Shown here: one piece after another, positions 11,904-22,711 of the stretch
Layout: every line of letters starts with the position of its first letter
Position numbering within the stretch: position 1 is the stretch's first letter
From: Terana coerulea
Lineage: Eukaryota; Basidiomycota; Agaricomycetes; Polyporales; Phanerochaetaceae
Length of the DNA: 64,000 nt
Assembly (NCBI GenBank): GCA_024811115.1
Contig: JAKOGH010000811.1
Coordinates: 62,001-126,000 of the forward strand
Reading direction: 5' to 3'
The notes under the pieces: generated by a model
Databases searched by the model: none
Seen by the model: only the letters and a program-made list of their open reading frames with translations
Told to the model about the DNA's origin: nothing
Made by a program: the position numbers and the translations under genes

Positions 11904-14900
11904 ATGCTTGGCCATCATACGCAGGGTCTCATGCCCTCGAACCCGATGGGCGGTCCGTTCATCCCGTCTGCAGCCCAGCAAAGACCGCCAGGGCAGCCCC
12001 AACAGCAGCATCTCTCCTTGCTGGGTGGTAACCCAAATAACGCGCCGCCAATGGGATTACTTGCAGGCGCTCAACCGAACGCGAACGGGCCGAACATGTA
12101 CCTGCAAATGCAACAGCAGGCCAACCAGCAGCAGCGGAACAGAATGATTCAACAAGGCATACCTATGCAGGGGATGAATCCGGGTATGGGTCCCAATCCA
12201 ACGCTGCCGAACGGGATGGTGCCAAACCAGATGCCAGGGATACCGCAGTTCCAAAACCCGATGCAGAACCCGATGCAGAACGTAAGACGAGTATCGTCTC
12301 AGCCACAGATGGGTCAGGCGGGAATGGGTGGCATGCACATGGGAGGGCAGCTTCAGGGTGGCATGGCAGGGATGGGGGATTTCGAGATACGGCAGCAGGC
12401 GCATCAGGCGCAACAACAGCAGATGGCGAGGATGCGGCAGCAGCAGCAGATGTTGCAGCAACAGCAACAAATGCAGCAGCAGCAGCCGGCGCATCACCAA
12501 ATGCCTGGTCCAGGTGGTATGCCGTCGAACATGCAAATGCTCAGGCAGCCCGTGCCACCAGGTGCGGGAATGGCACCGCATATTGCTCGTTCCGCTTCAC
12601 AACCTCAGCCAATGAACGGGGTCCCTCAGCCACCAAGCCTTCCCACCTCCCATCCCGGCAACATGCAACAGCCGCCTTTCACGAATCCCATCTCCCTGCC
12701 GCAGCAACATCCACTTCCACAGGCGATGGGTACGTCGCCACATCCTCCGCATTCGAACGCCGCGTCGAACCATCCGAATGGCATGCCCGGAGGCAATCCC
12801 TTGACAGCTAACCCGGGCCTGACCAGGCCTCGTACAACGCCCGAGCCGAACAACTTCATGGGCTACCAGAACCCGCAGATGGGCGGCAACATGCCTGTAA
12901 ACATGGCTCCGGGCATGCCTCGGATGGTTGCAAATAACGGCCAGTTTTCGTTTGGTGCTGCCTCTTCGCCGCCGAATTCTATTGGTGACTTGCAGCAGTC
13001 GATGCCGAACGGTTCGATGGGGACCCCCAGATCATCCAGCCGACAAGCTCATATCGCGACGCCTGCTCAGGTCTTGAACATGACTCAGGGTGACGAGAAC
13101 TTCCCGTCAATGGGCATGCCTCCTCCCTCTGCCGTTCCCATAAGACCGCCATCGCAACAGCGACCGCATCCTGGCTTTCAGATGGTGCAGCAGCAGCCTC
13201 AACAGGGCCAACCCCCGCAGGCCCCGCGAACGCCTCAGCAGCAGCCGCAGCAACAGCCTCAACAGCAGCCGATGCAGCACCCCCAGCTACCGATGGGCAT
13301 GCAGCGTTCTCCACGGCAGGCGGATATGTTGGCTCACCAGCTGCAGGGCCAGCGGCCGCGATCGCAACCTCAGGCGCCTCAAGGCCAGGGGCAATCGCCG
13401 CGAAACCAGCAGCACCCGCATCCGCACCCACACCCGCACCCGCAACCACAGCAGCAACAGCCGCAGGCTGGTCCGTCAAGAACGACGCCGCGGATGGTGG
13501 CGCCTCAGCTGCCGCCGAATATCGCCATGGTGCAAGGGCGGAGACCGCCGTCGGCGAACCCAGGCCAGCAGCCAGCAACGGCGCCATCCAAGCCTCCTAC
13601 GCCTGCAGTGGGCGGTCAGCAGGTCCCCATCGTGAACAAGCCCGGGCAAGGCGCTCCCGTCGTAACCGCAGGGCCCGCCCCGCAGGGCAACGTCGGTCCT
13701 GTCGCAGGCCCATCCCAGCCAATACAGCAGCAACCGCAGCAGCAGCAGGTACAGCAGCTTCGGATGGGGTCTGTGATCCCACGGGCGGCGTTTGCGATGC
13801 CCGATGCAGAGATTATCAAGAGGGCGTAGGTCGTCATCCCTCGCGTGCTCGCAGCAGGAGACTGACAATCTGCATCTCTAGACATGCGGTGATAGGCACT
13901 GGGCAATGTTCGCAGTTCCTGCAGAGATTCATCAATGCGTTCTCGGAGGAGTCCACCAACGTAGGCGTAATTCTTCTCTACTCAATATTACTTCCACTGA
14001 CCTGATCGCAGCGATTCGGGATTGAGCACTGGGAAAGGATAGTAGGCCTGTACCTGAGGAAAGAGGCGGTCTTCAAGTTGACACTGTGGAAGGACAGTGA
14101 GAAGAACGAGGCCAAGCCTTTCGGTGAGTTGATTGTGTTCATCCAATGCATCCAACCGTCATAACATGCAATGTTCCTTAGAGATAGGCTGCGGAATCCT
14201 ACCACGGTTTTTCTGCGTCACTGCCCAGTCTGGCGTCGAGTCAATGCGACTCGATCTGCTACTACCACTCGAGCGCAGGGCTGAGGGCAACGATCCGTTA
14301 CTGGCGGCTATAGACACCCCAAATGCCTACTGGACTTTTAATTACAGCAACGGGTACCGAGTTTGCTTGACGGGGCCGTTCTGCGCGTACGTCCGTGTCA
14401 TACCAGGCATGAAAGACGATACTTTGCGGGGAGAAAGGCAGCAGCAGCAACCTTTTGCGCTCAAGCTCGAGCACCTGAGTTTCGACGCAGAAAAGGCCGA
14501 AAAGTTCCTCGACCCCAAGGCTATCATTGGACGGCGCGATGATATCCCGTCACCGGAAGGTGGAATGGCTTCGGTCGGCGAGGACCCTACAAACGAAGTG
14601 CCAAGAATACACCTCAGCCACGCTTCCTACCCAGCAGAACCAGTAAATGCCTTCGGAATACCGCAGGCGACGATGCGGTGTTTGGAGGTATGTCTCAGGG
14701 AGCGACTACGGCGATGACAGTCCTTGACATCATCTCTTAGCTGGCAGAGAGTGTCATGCAGATGGCCGAGTTGATGGATTACTCGTTAGCTGAACGGCTT
14801 GGGCCTCTGGGTACGCTGGCTATTGCTCATTTCGTCTCTCAAAGCATGATACTAACGAATGCTTCAGAGGCGCTTGCGAGCTTTGCCTACAAAGTTCGCG

Positions 14901-15346
14901 AGAGCACGGGGCAGGTGAGCGCGAACCCGACACTGCCCGCACAACCCGCGCAGCCCGCAGGGCTGTTCGACCACATCGGCTCTGCGACCTCCGCCACTTC
15001 CTCCCTTTACCCTCAGCTGCCCCCGGCGGCGCTGCACCAGCTGCCGAACGGGCTGCACCCCGCACCTGCGCAGAATGGCGCGCCGATGATGAACGGCACG
15101 CCAAAGCCGAGCAAGGCGGTACCCCCGGGCCAGACACCGCAGCCGCAAGCGCCGACACCAGGCGCGTCTGCCGCGACGCCAGGGCCGTCGACGCCGTCCG
15201 CTGCCTCCATGACACCCATCCCCGCGAGCGCGTCGTTGAAGCGCAAAGCGGCGGCGGAGTCGGCGTCGCCGACGGTCGCGCCCGACACGGTCCCGAAGCA
15301 GGTGCGCCACCCGCGAAAACGGACCCGAACGCAAAATGGCCCGTAG
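11904..15346 (+). CDS. LIM-domain-binding (LDB/SEUSS-type) transcriptional co-regulator
   Basis: A probable nuclear scaffold that links DNA-bound factors; relatives are animal LDB1, plant SEUSS and yeast-type Mfg1. The first exon (11904 to about 13828) encodes some 640 residues of Gln-, Pro- and Met-rich disorder, including poly-Gln and a His-Pro repeat at about 13416-13440. The LIM_bind-like domain follows in several exons: SQFLQRFINAF, RFGIEHWERIVGLYL, IGCGILPRFFCVTAQSG and YWTFNYSNGYRV. The C-terminal part (LAESVMQMAELMDYSL, then a Pro/Ala-rich tail) ends in a basic KRTRTQNGP. Introns have clean GT/AG ends and phases agree. The Gln-rich region creates long minus-strand shadow frames. The specific biological role is not shown by the sequence. 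Confidence 0.85.
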
Positions 15347-15785
15347 TTCTTTTTTTCAGCTTTTTATCCGGACTCCTGTCTCTGTCATCGGTTGCTTTTT
15401 TGTTATAACTTTCTCTCGTGCTTTTGGATCTCCATTCGTAGCTCACCGGTACTCTACTCAGCATAGCATAGACTGTATTTTACTCTACGCAAAGCGCTCC
15501 GTCGCTACAACGGCTGGAAGAGCGTCCGCGTTGTCTCAACAGCCATCTATTATTTATCCCATGTACCTCTGTACCTAATAACCATTTCTCGAGCCGGCTT
15601 GTGCGGCTCTCTCTGTAACGCTTTCTGGTTTGACTGTGTGGACTGGCGACTTGACATGGAGGTAAATCCCTCCTTGAGTTTGCGATGACATCGAAGCTGA
15701 CTTACTCCTTCCACGACACAAGTTGAACATTGTCGTTATATGATGTGGTATGGATGCGCAGTGATAAGTTACATGATTGTGATGT
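15347..15785. other. Convergent 3' flank between LDB and PNUTS-like genes
   Basis: No coding signal. The sequence is T-rich just after the LDB stop (for example TTCTTTTTTTC near 15349), as expected for a 3' UTR. Confidence 0.5.
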
Positions 15786-18700
15786 CTAGTATTCGAGGAC
15801 CGCATCATGACTGAAATCGCACTGATCCCCATATTTACACCTACGGTAGACGAAGAAATGGATCAGCTACGCCGCGCCCGCGCTCCAGAAGAGCAACACG
15901 CTTACCTTCCCTGCATAAAGAACGTGCACGGCCGTTTCCTGAAGCTGCCGCCGCCGAAACCATCGCCCCTTCCTCTTCCTCGCCCTCGACCACGGCCCCG
16001 ACCGGCGCCCCGTTCGCCCCAGCCGTCCTCGCCAGACCATCGTCGATCCTTCCTGTCCTCACCGAACCCAGAATCTCGAGGGTACTCCGGGTACGCCCCG
16101 TTCCAGGCCGTGTCCGGCTCACTGGGATGCACGCTCTGGCCGGGCAGCACAGGAGGGACGGACGAGCCATGCGACAACGCCTGCGCCTGCGCCAGCAAGT
16201 GCTGCAGCTGTTCCGGGCGCAGCCCGCCCAGCATCGACGCGTCGAACGTCGGCATCGGGCCCGACTCGGACATCGCGACGTCGCCGCTGACGCCCGTCAG
16301 CTGCCCGACGAGGTCCGCGACGGACGGGGTCGCCACCGCTGCCGGGGGCGGCTGGCCGCCCCAAAACACCGCGTCGGCCTCGTCTCCCGACAGCATCGTC
16401 CGCACCTCCGCGTCGAGCTGGTCGTCCGGTATCTGCTGCGCGGGCTCGCCAGGCGTTTCTGGGATTTGTGCGCCGGTCATGTACAGCGCGCTTAGCGCGG
16501 TCGCCTCCCGCTCGTCCTGGACGGCCTTCTCCAAGCTGTCTTTGCCCCGTATGGGCACCTCGATGTCCAGAGGCATTTCGAGCACTACAGAAACCGTACG
16601 CGGCGTCGTCAATTCCTTTGAATTTTTTGGTTATCCAATTTGTTTGCTTACGTAGTGGCTCGGACCAGTCGACTTGTTCTTCGAACAGGTGTGCTATTAG
16701 CGCAGCGCCTTCGCCGCGTTCAAGATCGCGTACGCTGCCGTGTGCGCTGCTATGTGAAGCCTGTGATGCGAACCGGAAGCGCGTATGTATGGTTAATGTA
16801 CAGTACATAGGAAACATGAGGGAAAGGGAGCTGACATCCGTGGGGTCATCGTCGTACACAGCCCGTTCAATAATTTTGACCAACTCCAGTTTCCCGTCAG
16901 GCGCCCAAGTAACTGATTTCCTCTTCTTGAGCTTCTTCAGGGTCTTGCTGTCTGCTGGCACATTGGCCGGAACACTCGGTGTAACAGTCGTCGGAGGCGG
17001 CGTAGCCGTCACGGGAGAGTCTCTCCGGGATTTCATAGACTTTATGATGTCCTCAAACGGGTTGAACGATGACGGCTGCGCAACATTCGGATCGGGCTCC
17101 TTCTTCACACCTGCGGGAGCCTTCTTGAAGCTGGGCAGCTGAGGTTTCGGTTTCGACGCCGAGAAAAACGACGAGTCTGTCTTGGGACCATCCTTAGCAG
17201 AGGTCTTTACCTGCACCGGCTTCTTGGCCACTGTTGCCGTCTTCGACGTTGAGGCGACAGCGACGATGGCACCTTTCTTTGCTACTGGTCCTCCTCTGGC
17301 CGCGGAAGGATGCTCCTCCGCTTTTCTTTTCCTGCTCTTGCTTTCCGAGTCTGACACCGTCTATTAGCGAACGAAACCTTGAAACGGGCTGACATGACTC
17401 ACCCTCGCCTGCTTTCGTAGGCGCCGGCATTTGTGAACCGGCAGGGAGGAGGAGAGCACGCCATTTAGAAGCAATGTTCGATGCCATGTCCCTAATCGCT
17501 GTGTACGCAAAGCACGACAGCAGTCAGATACATTATATTTTCACGCATCGAGACGACGATAGACTGAGGATCATGTTTTTCTACATTATATTTCGGATTT
17601 CGGACAGTGAGGAGCTGGCGCTCGGGGCGTGGGAAAGTCGGCGGGTGGAGAAGGGAGAGTTCAATCCATTCAGTCAGAATTTCACACTCACCAGGATTGG
17701 ACGAGCTTGACTTGGAGACTTTCTTCACCTCTTTGCCTATCCCTGACTCCTTGAGGATGTTGAGAGTCATTGGCAGTCGATCCAGAATCTTTGAATAATT
17801 GCATGCATTCACGAAAGATGGCGCACGTTGGATCAGTACCCAACTCATTTAGGGAGGACGCCGGACTCACATGCAACAAGGGCATGGTAGTCGCCGAAGC
17901 TTCAGTCTGGGAATCACCGTCGGGGACGCTGTCAATCAGCCACCTCTTGGTAATACGCATCGCCCCATCGTTCTCTGCCCAAGCCCGGAAGTAGTGGTTA
18001 CCTGCATTATCCCGAATCTTCGAAAGTACCTCCAGACGAGTAGGGACGTCGGCCTTGACGATACCATAGTTTTCGATATGAGCCGACAGCTTTTGGACAG
18101 CGCCTGCACCTGAGAAAGAACCAGGTTGTAGATACGGTCTTAGCCCGGACAAAAACCTCTCCCTGAGTTGCTCCGGAGTCGGACCTGATGGAGGTGGCGG
18201 TGGTGGTGGTGCATTGCTATAGAATGACGAAGGCGATATCGGCGTAGGCGAGTTCGATGTTGCCAGAGGCGGTGAATGCGGAGAATGAAGGACATACGGG
18301 TTCAATGTACCCTGGGGAGCCTGTTGTTGTACTTGATTTAGCTGGAAACGACGGCTGCCGCTGAACTGTATGTTGATAATTTGAGGGTGTCGCATGAACG
18401 TATGCCGGGTTTATCGTAGACGTGGACGGTTGCGATTGCTGGTGATAACTATATTGCATGCGGGATTGAGACTGTGACGCAAGAAAGGGCGTCGAGTAAT
18501 GCGAAGGATGACCCGAGCTGCTCCCGTTAATATTGATCGTCAACGCTGGGCTATGAAGCTTTGTATAAGCCTTGAGTAAGATATAGTGCGCATACAACAT
18601 ACTCAATCATAAGCTGCGGTGGAGGCGGCGGCGGTGATGCAGACGCCGGTGACTGCACCGAATGCGACGTCGTTGGAGAGCCAGCAGTCGCTCCGTTCAG

Positions 18701-19123
18701 CGAAGAATAGCTTGATATCGGCAGATGAGAAGATGGAGCGGGCGCAGGCCATTGCGGCGTGGTGTACGGTATTGAGTTGTATGTGCTCGGGGTGCCTGAC
18801 AGGTAGAAGTTGGTGTGGTGCGGGAAGGCCGAATAGTAGGACGCTGGTGGTTGCTGTGATATCGACGGCGTCGACGACGGCCCTTTTCGACCACAATACC
18901 GACGTAAATTAGCAGGCAGCAGCTGAGGGTTCTTGTCGAAGGGCTCACCCGAGAGATCCAACCCAAAGTCGCTGATGTCCATGCTCGGCTGCACGCCTGA
19001 CGAGCTCGCTCCTGACACTCCGGCGGTAGGGTCCTTCCAGGCATCATTCGAGGGTGCACGACTGTCGTGGATGTTGGTGGTATGCTGCTGCTGCAACCAG
19101 GACGGACCCGCAGAGTATTCCAT
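15786..19123 (-). CDS. PNUTS-like PP1 regulatory subunit (TFIIS-N, RVxF motif, RGG, CCCH zinc finger)
   Basis: A probable nuclear targeting subunit of protein phosphatase 1 in transcription termination and 3'-end processing. The N-terminus (start ATG at 19123, MEYSAGPSW) is long and disordered. A TFIIS N-terminal (LW-type) helical domain follows at about 18200-17700 with LRPYLQPGSF and ILDRLPMTLNILKESGIG. A canonical PP1-docking motif KSVTW is at about 16920. Then come an RGRGRGRG tract (about 15990) and, across the last intron, a CCCH finger of form C-x7-C-x5-C-x3-H ending at 15786. This order matches animal PNUTS (PPP1R10). A frame change near 18350-18420 could be an intron with a GTTCAT donor or an indel. 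Confidence 0.85.
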
Positions 19124-19703
19124 GTGTATTCTTTTTGCACACACGCACTTAGGCGGTTCGGCAACACTTCAACGGGCTTATTTCTGCGATACAACGAGAC
19201 GACAAGGGATGCAGAATGAGGTGGTGCAGCGTTGGACGGTGCTGCAGATTCCTCTTCGCTTGGATGCGTTGTCCTCAACGCTGCACCGAGGTTCACAGTT
19301 GTCTGTGAGTGAGGGTCAGAAGTTGGACGAGGTCGTCTACGAGTTTTATACTCCGCTTCAAGCGCCTCTTCCGCATGTCTCCCTATTCCCTCACGCACTC
19401 TCACGCTTACGGTGGGTTTCAAACCCTCGCATCGATGCAATGGAAGAATTCGCTTGGCTTGTGGGATGCTATGACCTCGAATAAATGGGCGCAGGCCCCG
19501 TGCTGCGCTACTGAGAACAATAGGGGTTCCAAGTCGAACCAGACTGGAGAGGGAACCCAAAGTCAGCTACAAAGATAACAAAACCAAACAAATGGGGGTC
19601 TCGCCCCGATCAAAAGGGCTTGCAAAGTTTTCTTACCCTCCCTTTACTCCCTTCTTACTACCTTTCAACACGTCGCGTCGCGTCGGGATAGTCAAAGTCG
19701 GTC
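19124..19703. other. Bidirectional promoter between PNUTS-like and HMG-box genes
   Basis: The two genes diverge from this 580-base gap. A CT-rich tract (about 19632-19668) precedes the HMG start. Open frames reaching in from the PNUTS-like gene lack ATG starts or conserved content. Confidence 0.5.
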
Positions 19704-20676
19704 ATGGCGCACATGCCGGAGGGTAATGCTCAGGCAACATTCGAGTACACAAAGATGCAGGCAAGTCCTCGCTCTGTCCTGCAACGGCAGCGCACGTCCT
19801 AACATGTCTGCGGCCAGCTCATAGGCTCCTTGGGCGCCGTCGCCGAAACCATGCGCAATTGCGCCTCGTTTGCTGAACAGTTTGCTCAGCTCATCACGGG
19901 TATCCCTTATCCCGGTGCCCCGATGATGTTTCCCAACGGGCAAATGCCGCATCTGCCTCCCCCTGCCCATGGAGCAGACAGGCGGAAAGCGCAAGACCCG
20001 GGGTGGAGGAGGAGAGGAGGAAGAAGGCGGAAAGAAGAAGAGAAAGGTCAAACCCAAGGACCCCAACGCGCCCAAGCGTCCTCCTTCGTCATACCTCCTG
20101 TTCCAGAATGAGATTCGCCAGCAGCTCAAGGCGAAGCACCCGAGCATTTCGAACAATGAACTGCTGTCCATGATCTCCAAGACATGGCAAGAGATGCCCG
20201 AGGAGCAGAAGAGGGTACGCACGATTCTTAGCCACTGCCTCGTCAGATGCTAATGGCGGAGCCTCGCAGAAATACGAGGAACGACAGGAGGTTGCCAAGA
20301 AGAAGTACGATGTGCTCAAGGCTGCTTACAGCAAGAAGCTTAGCGATGATGCCTCTGGTGCATCATTGGTGGTGAGTGTGCAGCGTATATGCTCGAGGTG
20401 TACATACTCATGAAGCAATAGGAGCCCGCTCTGACCGTCATTCCCGCCGTCGCGATGGCCGCACCCCCTGTCCTGGCTGCCGCTGCATCTGAGGACGAAG
20501 ACGAGGAGGAGGAAGACGAGCCTGTTGTCGAGGCTAAGCAAGAGGTGTCGTCATCTGACAGCGGCTCGGACGATGATGAGGACGAGGAGGAGAAGGCGCC
20601 TCCTAGGAAGTCCAAGCACGACAAGCAGCCGAAAGTGGAGCCGAAAAGTGAGAAGAAGCGGAACACTAAGGTCTGA
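19704..20676 (+). CDS. HMG-box chromatin protein with acidic tail
   Basis: A probable nuclear architectural DNA-bending protein. The start at 19704 gives MAHMPEGNAQATFEYTKMQ. A helical N-terminal region (LIGSLGAVAETMRN) leads to a basic stretch (GGKRKTR, KKKRKVKPKD), then one HMG box: DPNAPKRPPSSYLLF, ISNNELLSMISKTWQEMP and, after an intron, KYEERQEVAKKKYDVLKAAY. The C-terminal tail is rich in Glu/Asp and Ser with a Lys-rich end (KKRNTKV). The HMG box resembles NHP6-type single boxes, though the flanks are longer. The frame breaks at the C-run 19959-19963, just before the basic stretch; one inserted or deleted C restores it. Confidence 0.9.
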
Positions 20677-21291
20677 GCAGATGGGCTGCTTGCTGCTTGC
20701 TTGCTGCATTCCGAAGATTACCGGTCTCGTATATTTCGTTCTTGCTCCGTAGTTTCGTCTACTATTTTGCCTAATGTTGTTTTTGCGTGGCAGGGCCTGC
20801 TAGGTTTGCACTTATAAGAACTGTGTTGCTTCCTTTTCGTGCAGGAGGCTGTGCGTGCTTGCAGTTCACGAAGGTACAAGAGCTGACCTGACACTGTTTC
20901 GTAGTGGTACGCATAGGCTGACGGCAAAGAGAGAAGGCTATGCACATCGCATACACGGTAGGAAAGCAAAGCGTGAGACCGCTGTGCGTAATGAGGCGCT
21001 GTTTGCGCGGTGTCGTCAAAGTCAGGCGATCTGCCTGCAGGCCAGGCTGGGCTTTCATTATTCCACACAGTCCACTGTATTGTCCCTGTAAGCTTCGTTG
21101 TGCCTGTGGCTATGCTGAAGCAGTGTGGTTGGTTGAGACCCTCGCCACGACTTGGTCCGGAGTTGGAGTGCTGGCCGCATTTGGCCTTGGGTGAGCAAGA
21201 TGACATCGCAGGCCGAGTCCGTATATAACCAGGTCGCTATGCCGTCCCAAGCCCCTTCTACACTTGTCCTCATCCTACATCGACCCATATC
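20677..21291. other. Intergenic: HMG 3' end and WW-gene promoter
   Basis: No supported gene. The last 70 bases carry a TATA-like element described separately. Confidence 0.5.
21222..21229 (+). promoter_or_regulatory. TATA-like box upstream of the WW gene
   Basis: GTATATAA lies about 65 bases before the ATG at 21292, the usual distance for a fungal TATA box with a short leader. Assignment is by position and match only. Confidence 0.45.
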
Positions 21292-22221
21292 ATGAGCGGC
21301 CCGCCTCCCTACGGCTCACCCGCCCCCGCAATCCCGACGCTCGTCCCCTACCCCCTGGCTGGATCGAGCAGTATGACAGAAGGTACGAGTTATGCCAACT
21401 GGACTGATAACTCCAGACTAACAATCGCGTCCAATCTATCCAGCTACAACACTTGGTCTGTTGCGCCTGCAATCCAACCTCATCCAGTATGCTAACCTGT
21501 CCGTCTATGCAGGTTTTACGTGAACACAAGCGTCAGCCCGCCCCAGTCATCCTGGGTTCACCCTTCAGGTCCCCCAGGCTCGCCTCAGCCTCCCTCGGGC
21601 TACGCACCCCCGCCTGGCGCACCATCACAGGACACCCGTGGATGGAACAATTCTCCATATCCTCAGGGCGGGTACAACTCCGGTCCTCCGCCACAGCAGC
21701 AAGGGTGGGGCTCTCAGCCTCAACAGGGCGGGTACGGCGGCGGTGGGTATGGCGGTCCCCGCAGGGCGGTTATGGAGGCGGGTATCAGCAGGATAACAGA
21801 GGTACGTCTGGAATTCCACGCTGCGTAAGGCGATGTCTGATCACGTACTGGTTTTGACTCAGGCTGGCTGGGCGGAAACCAACCGCAGCAGTCGCAGCCA
21901 GTTTATCAGCAGGCGCCGCCGAAGAGGTCTGGCCCGGGTATTGGCACTGCTATCGCGGCCGGTAAGCACAATGTAATTGACTTCCTACCACCTGTTTATT
22001 CACACTGTACGCAGGTGGTGTCGGGCTCCTGGGCGGTGCGCTCATCGCTGACGCCTTCGAGAATCATGAAGAGAACGAAGAACGTGATGCTTACCAGGAT
22101 GGTGCGTGCCTTTCACCGTCAATTTTTGCTTGCTCTCATGCATACCGCAATGTCTTCAGGCTACCAAGATGGTCAGCAGGACGACTACGGCGATGGCGGC
22201 GATGGCGGAGGGGATTGGTAA
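21292..22221 (+). CDS. Small WW-domain protein with Gly/Gln-rich linker and glycine-zipper-like tail
   Basis: The protein starts MSGPPPYGSPAP. A WW domain follows: GWIEQYDRR before an intron and FYVNTSVSPPQSSW after it, giving the two tryptophans and the central aromatic pair. A Pro/Gly/Gln/Tyr-rich linker leads to GPGIGTAIAAGGVGLLGGAL, a glycine-zipper-like hydrophobic stretch that may associate with membranes, and an acidic C-terminus ending GGDGGGDW. WW domains bind proline-rich partners; the partner is unknown. Two frame breaks fall in C-runs: 21351-21355 (one C missing before GWIEQ) and 21757-21760 (one C missing before PQGGYGGGY). Four introns have consistent phases once these are allowed for. 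Confidence 0.8.
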
Positions 22222-22711
22222 ATACACGACTCCTTCCATATCAAATATTCCTCGACAACCTCCCGTTTGCGCTCCACGTACTTTCTAACGTTTTTGTCTC
22301 GTCATATTTTTGCATACGCGGATGGACAGATATTTTCTTGCTCGGTTTTTATGTTCTGTGTATGTGCTCAGAGTCCTCAAAAAGAACAAATTTGATCTGG
22401 CCTCATTGACAAAGCTCCGTTTCTTGAACAGCTGGACATCCTTCAAGGTCGCGTTGATGCACTCTTGACATGGTTGTTGTCATGTGGCGACCCTGAATTC
22501 GAGTCCCAGGTACACGAACTACAGCCCACATTCGGTGTTCAACAAACTCGCCAGGCTACATGCGCGTAGCGCCGGTACAGCCTGAGGTAGTCTTGCGTAC
22601 CACTACGCTTTCGTATACACTGAGCTTCCTGAAGCAAAACGGAGCATACGCAAGTCTGGATCATGTTGAATTCACCGGACAGGATTTACGCAGAGATGCA
22701 GACGGTAAGCT
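22222..22711. other. Convergent flank between WW and methyltransferase-GT8 genes
   Basis: No supported gene. A stretch near 22495 (ATTCGAGTCCC) resembles a tRNA B box but no tRNA fold accompanies it. Confidence 0.4.

Noticed and set aside
12979..13587. 202-residue minus-strand open frame
   Set aside because: It is the complement of the Gln/Pro-rich LDB exon. It is Ala/Val-rich low complexity without motifs.
18697..19560. 287-residue minus-strand open frame
   Set aside because: It runs out of frame with the PNUTS-like N-terminal exon and into the promoter; no conserved motif.
22485..22510. tRNA B-box-like ATTCGAGTCCC
   Set aside because: No A box, anticodon stem or acceptor pairing could be placed around it.
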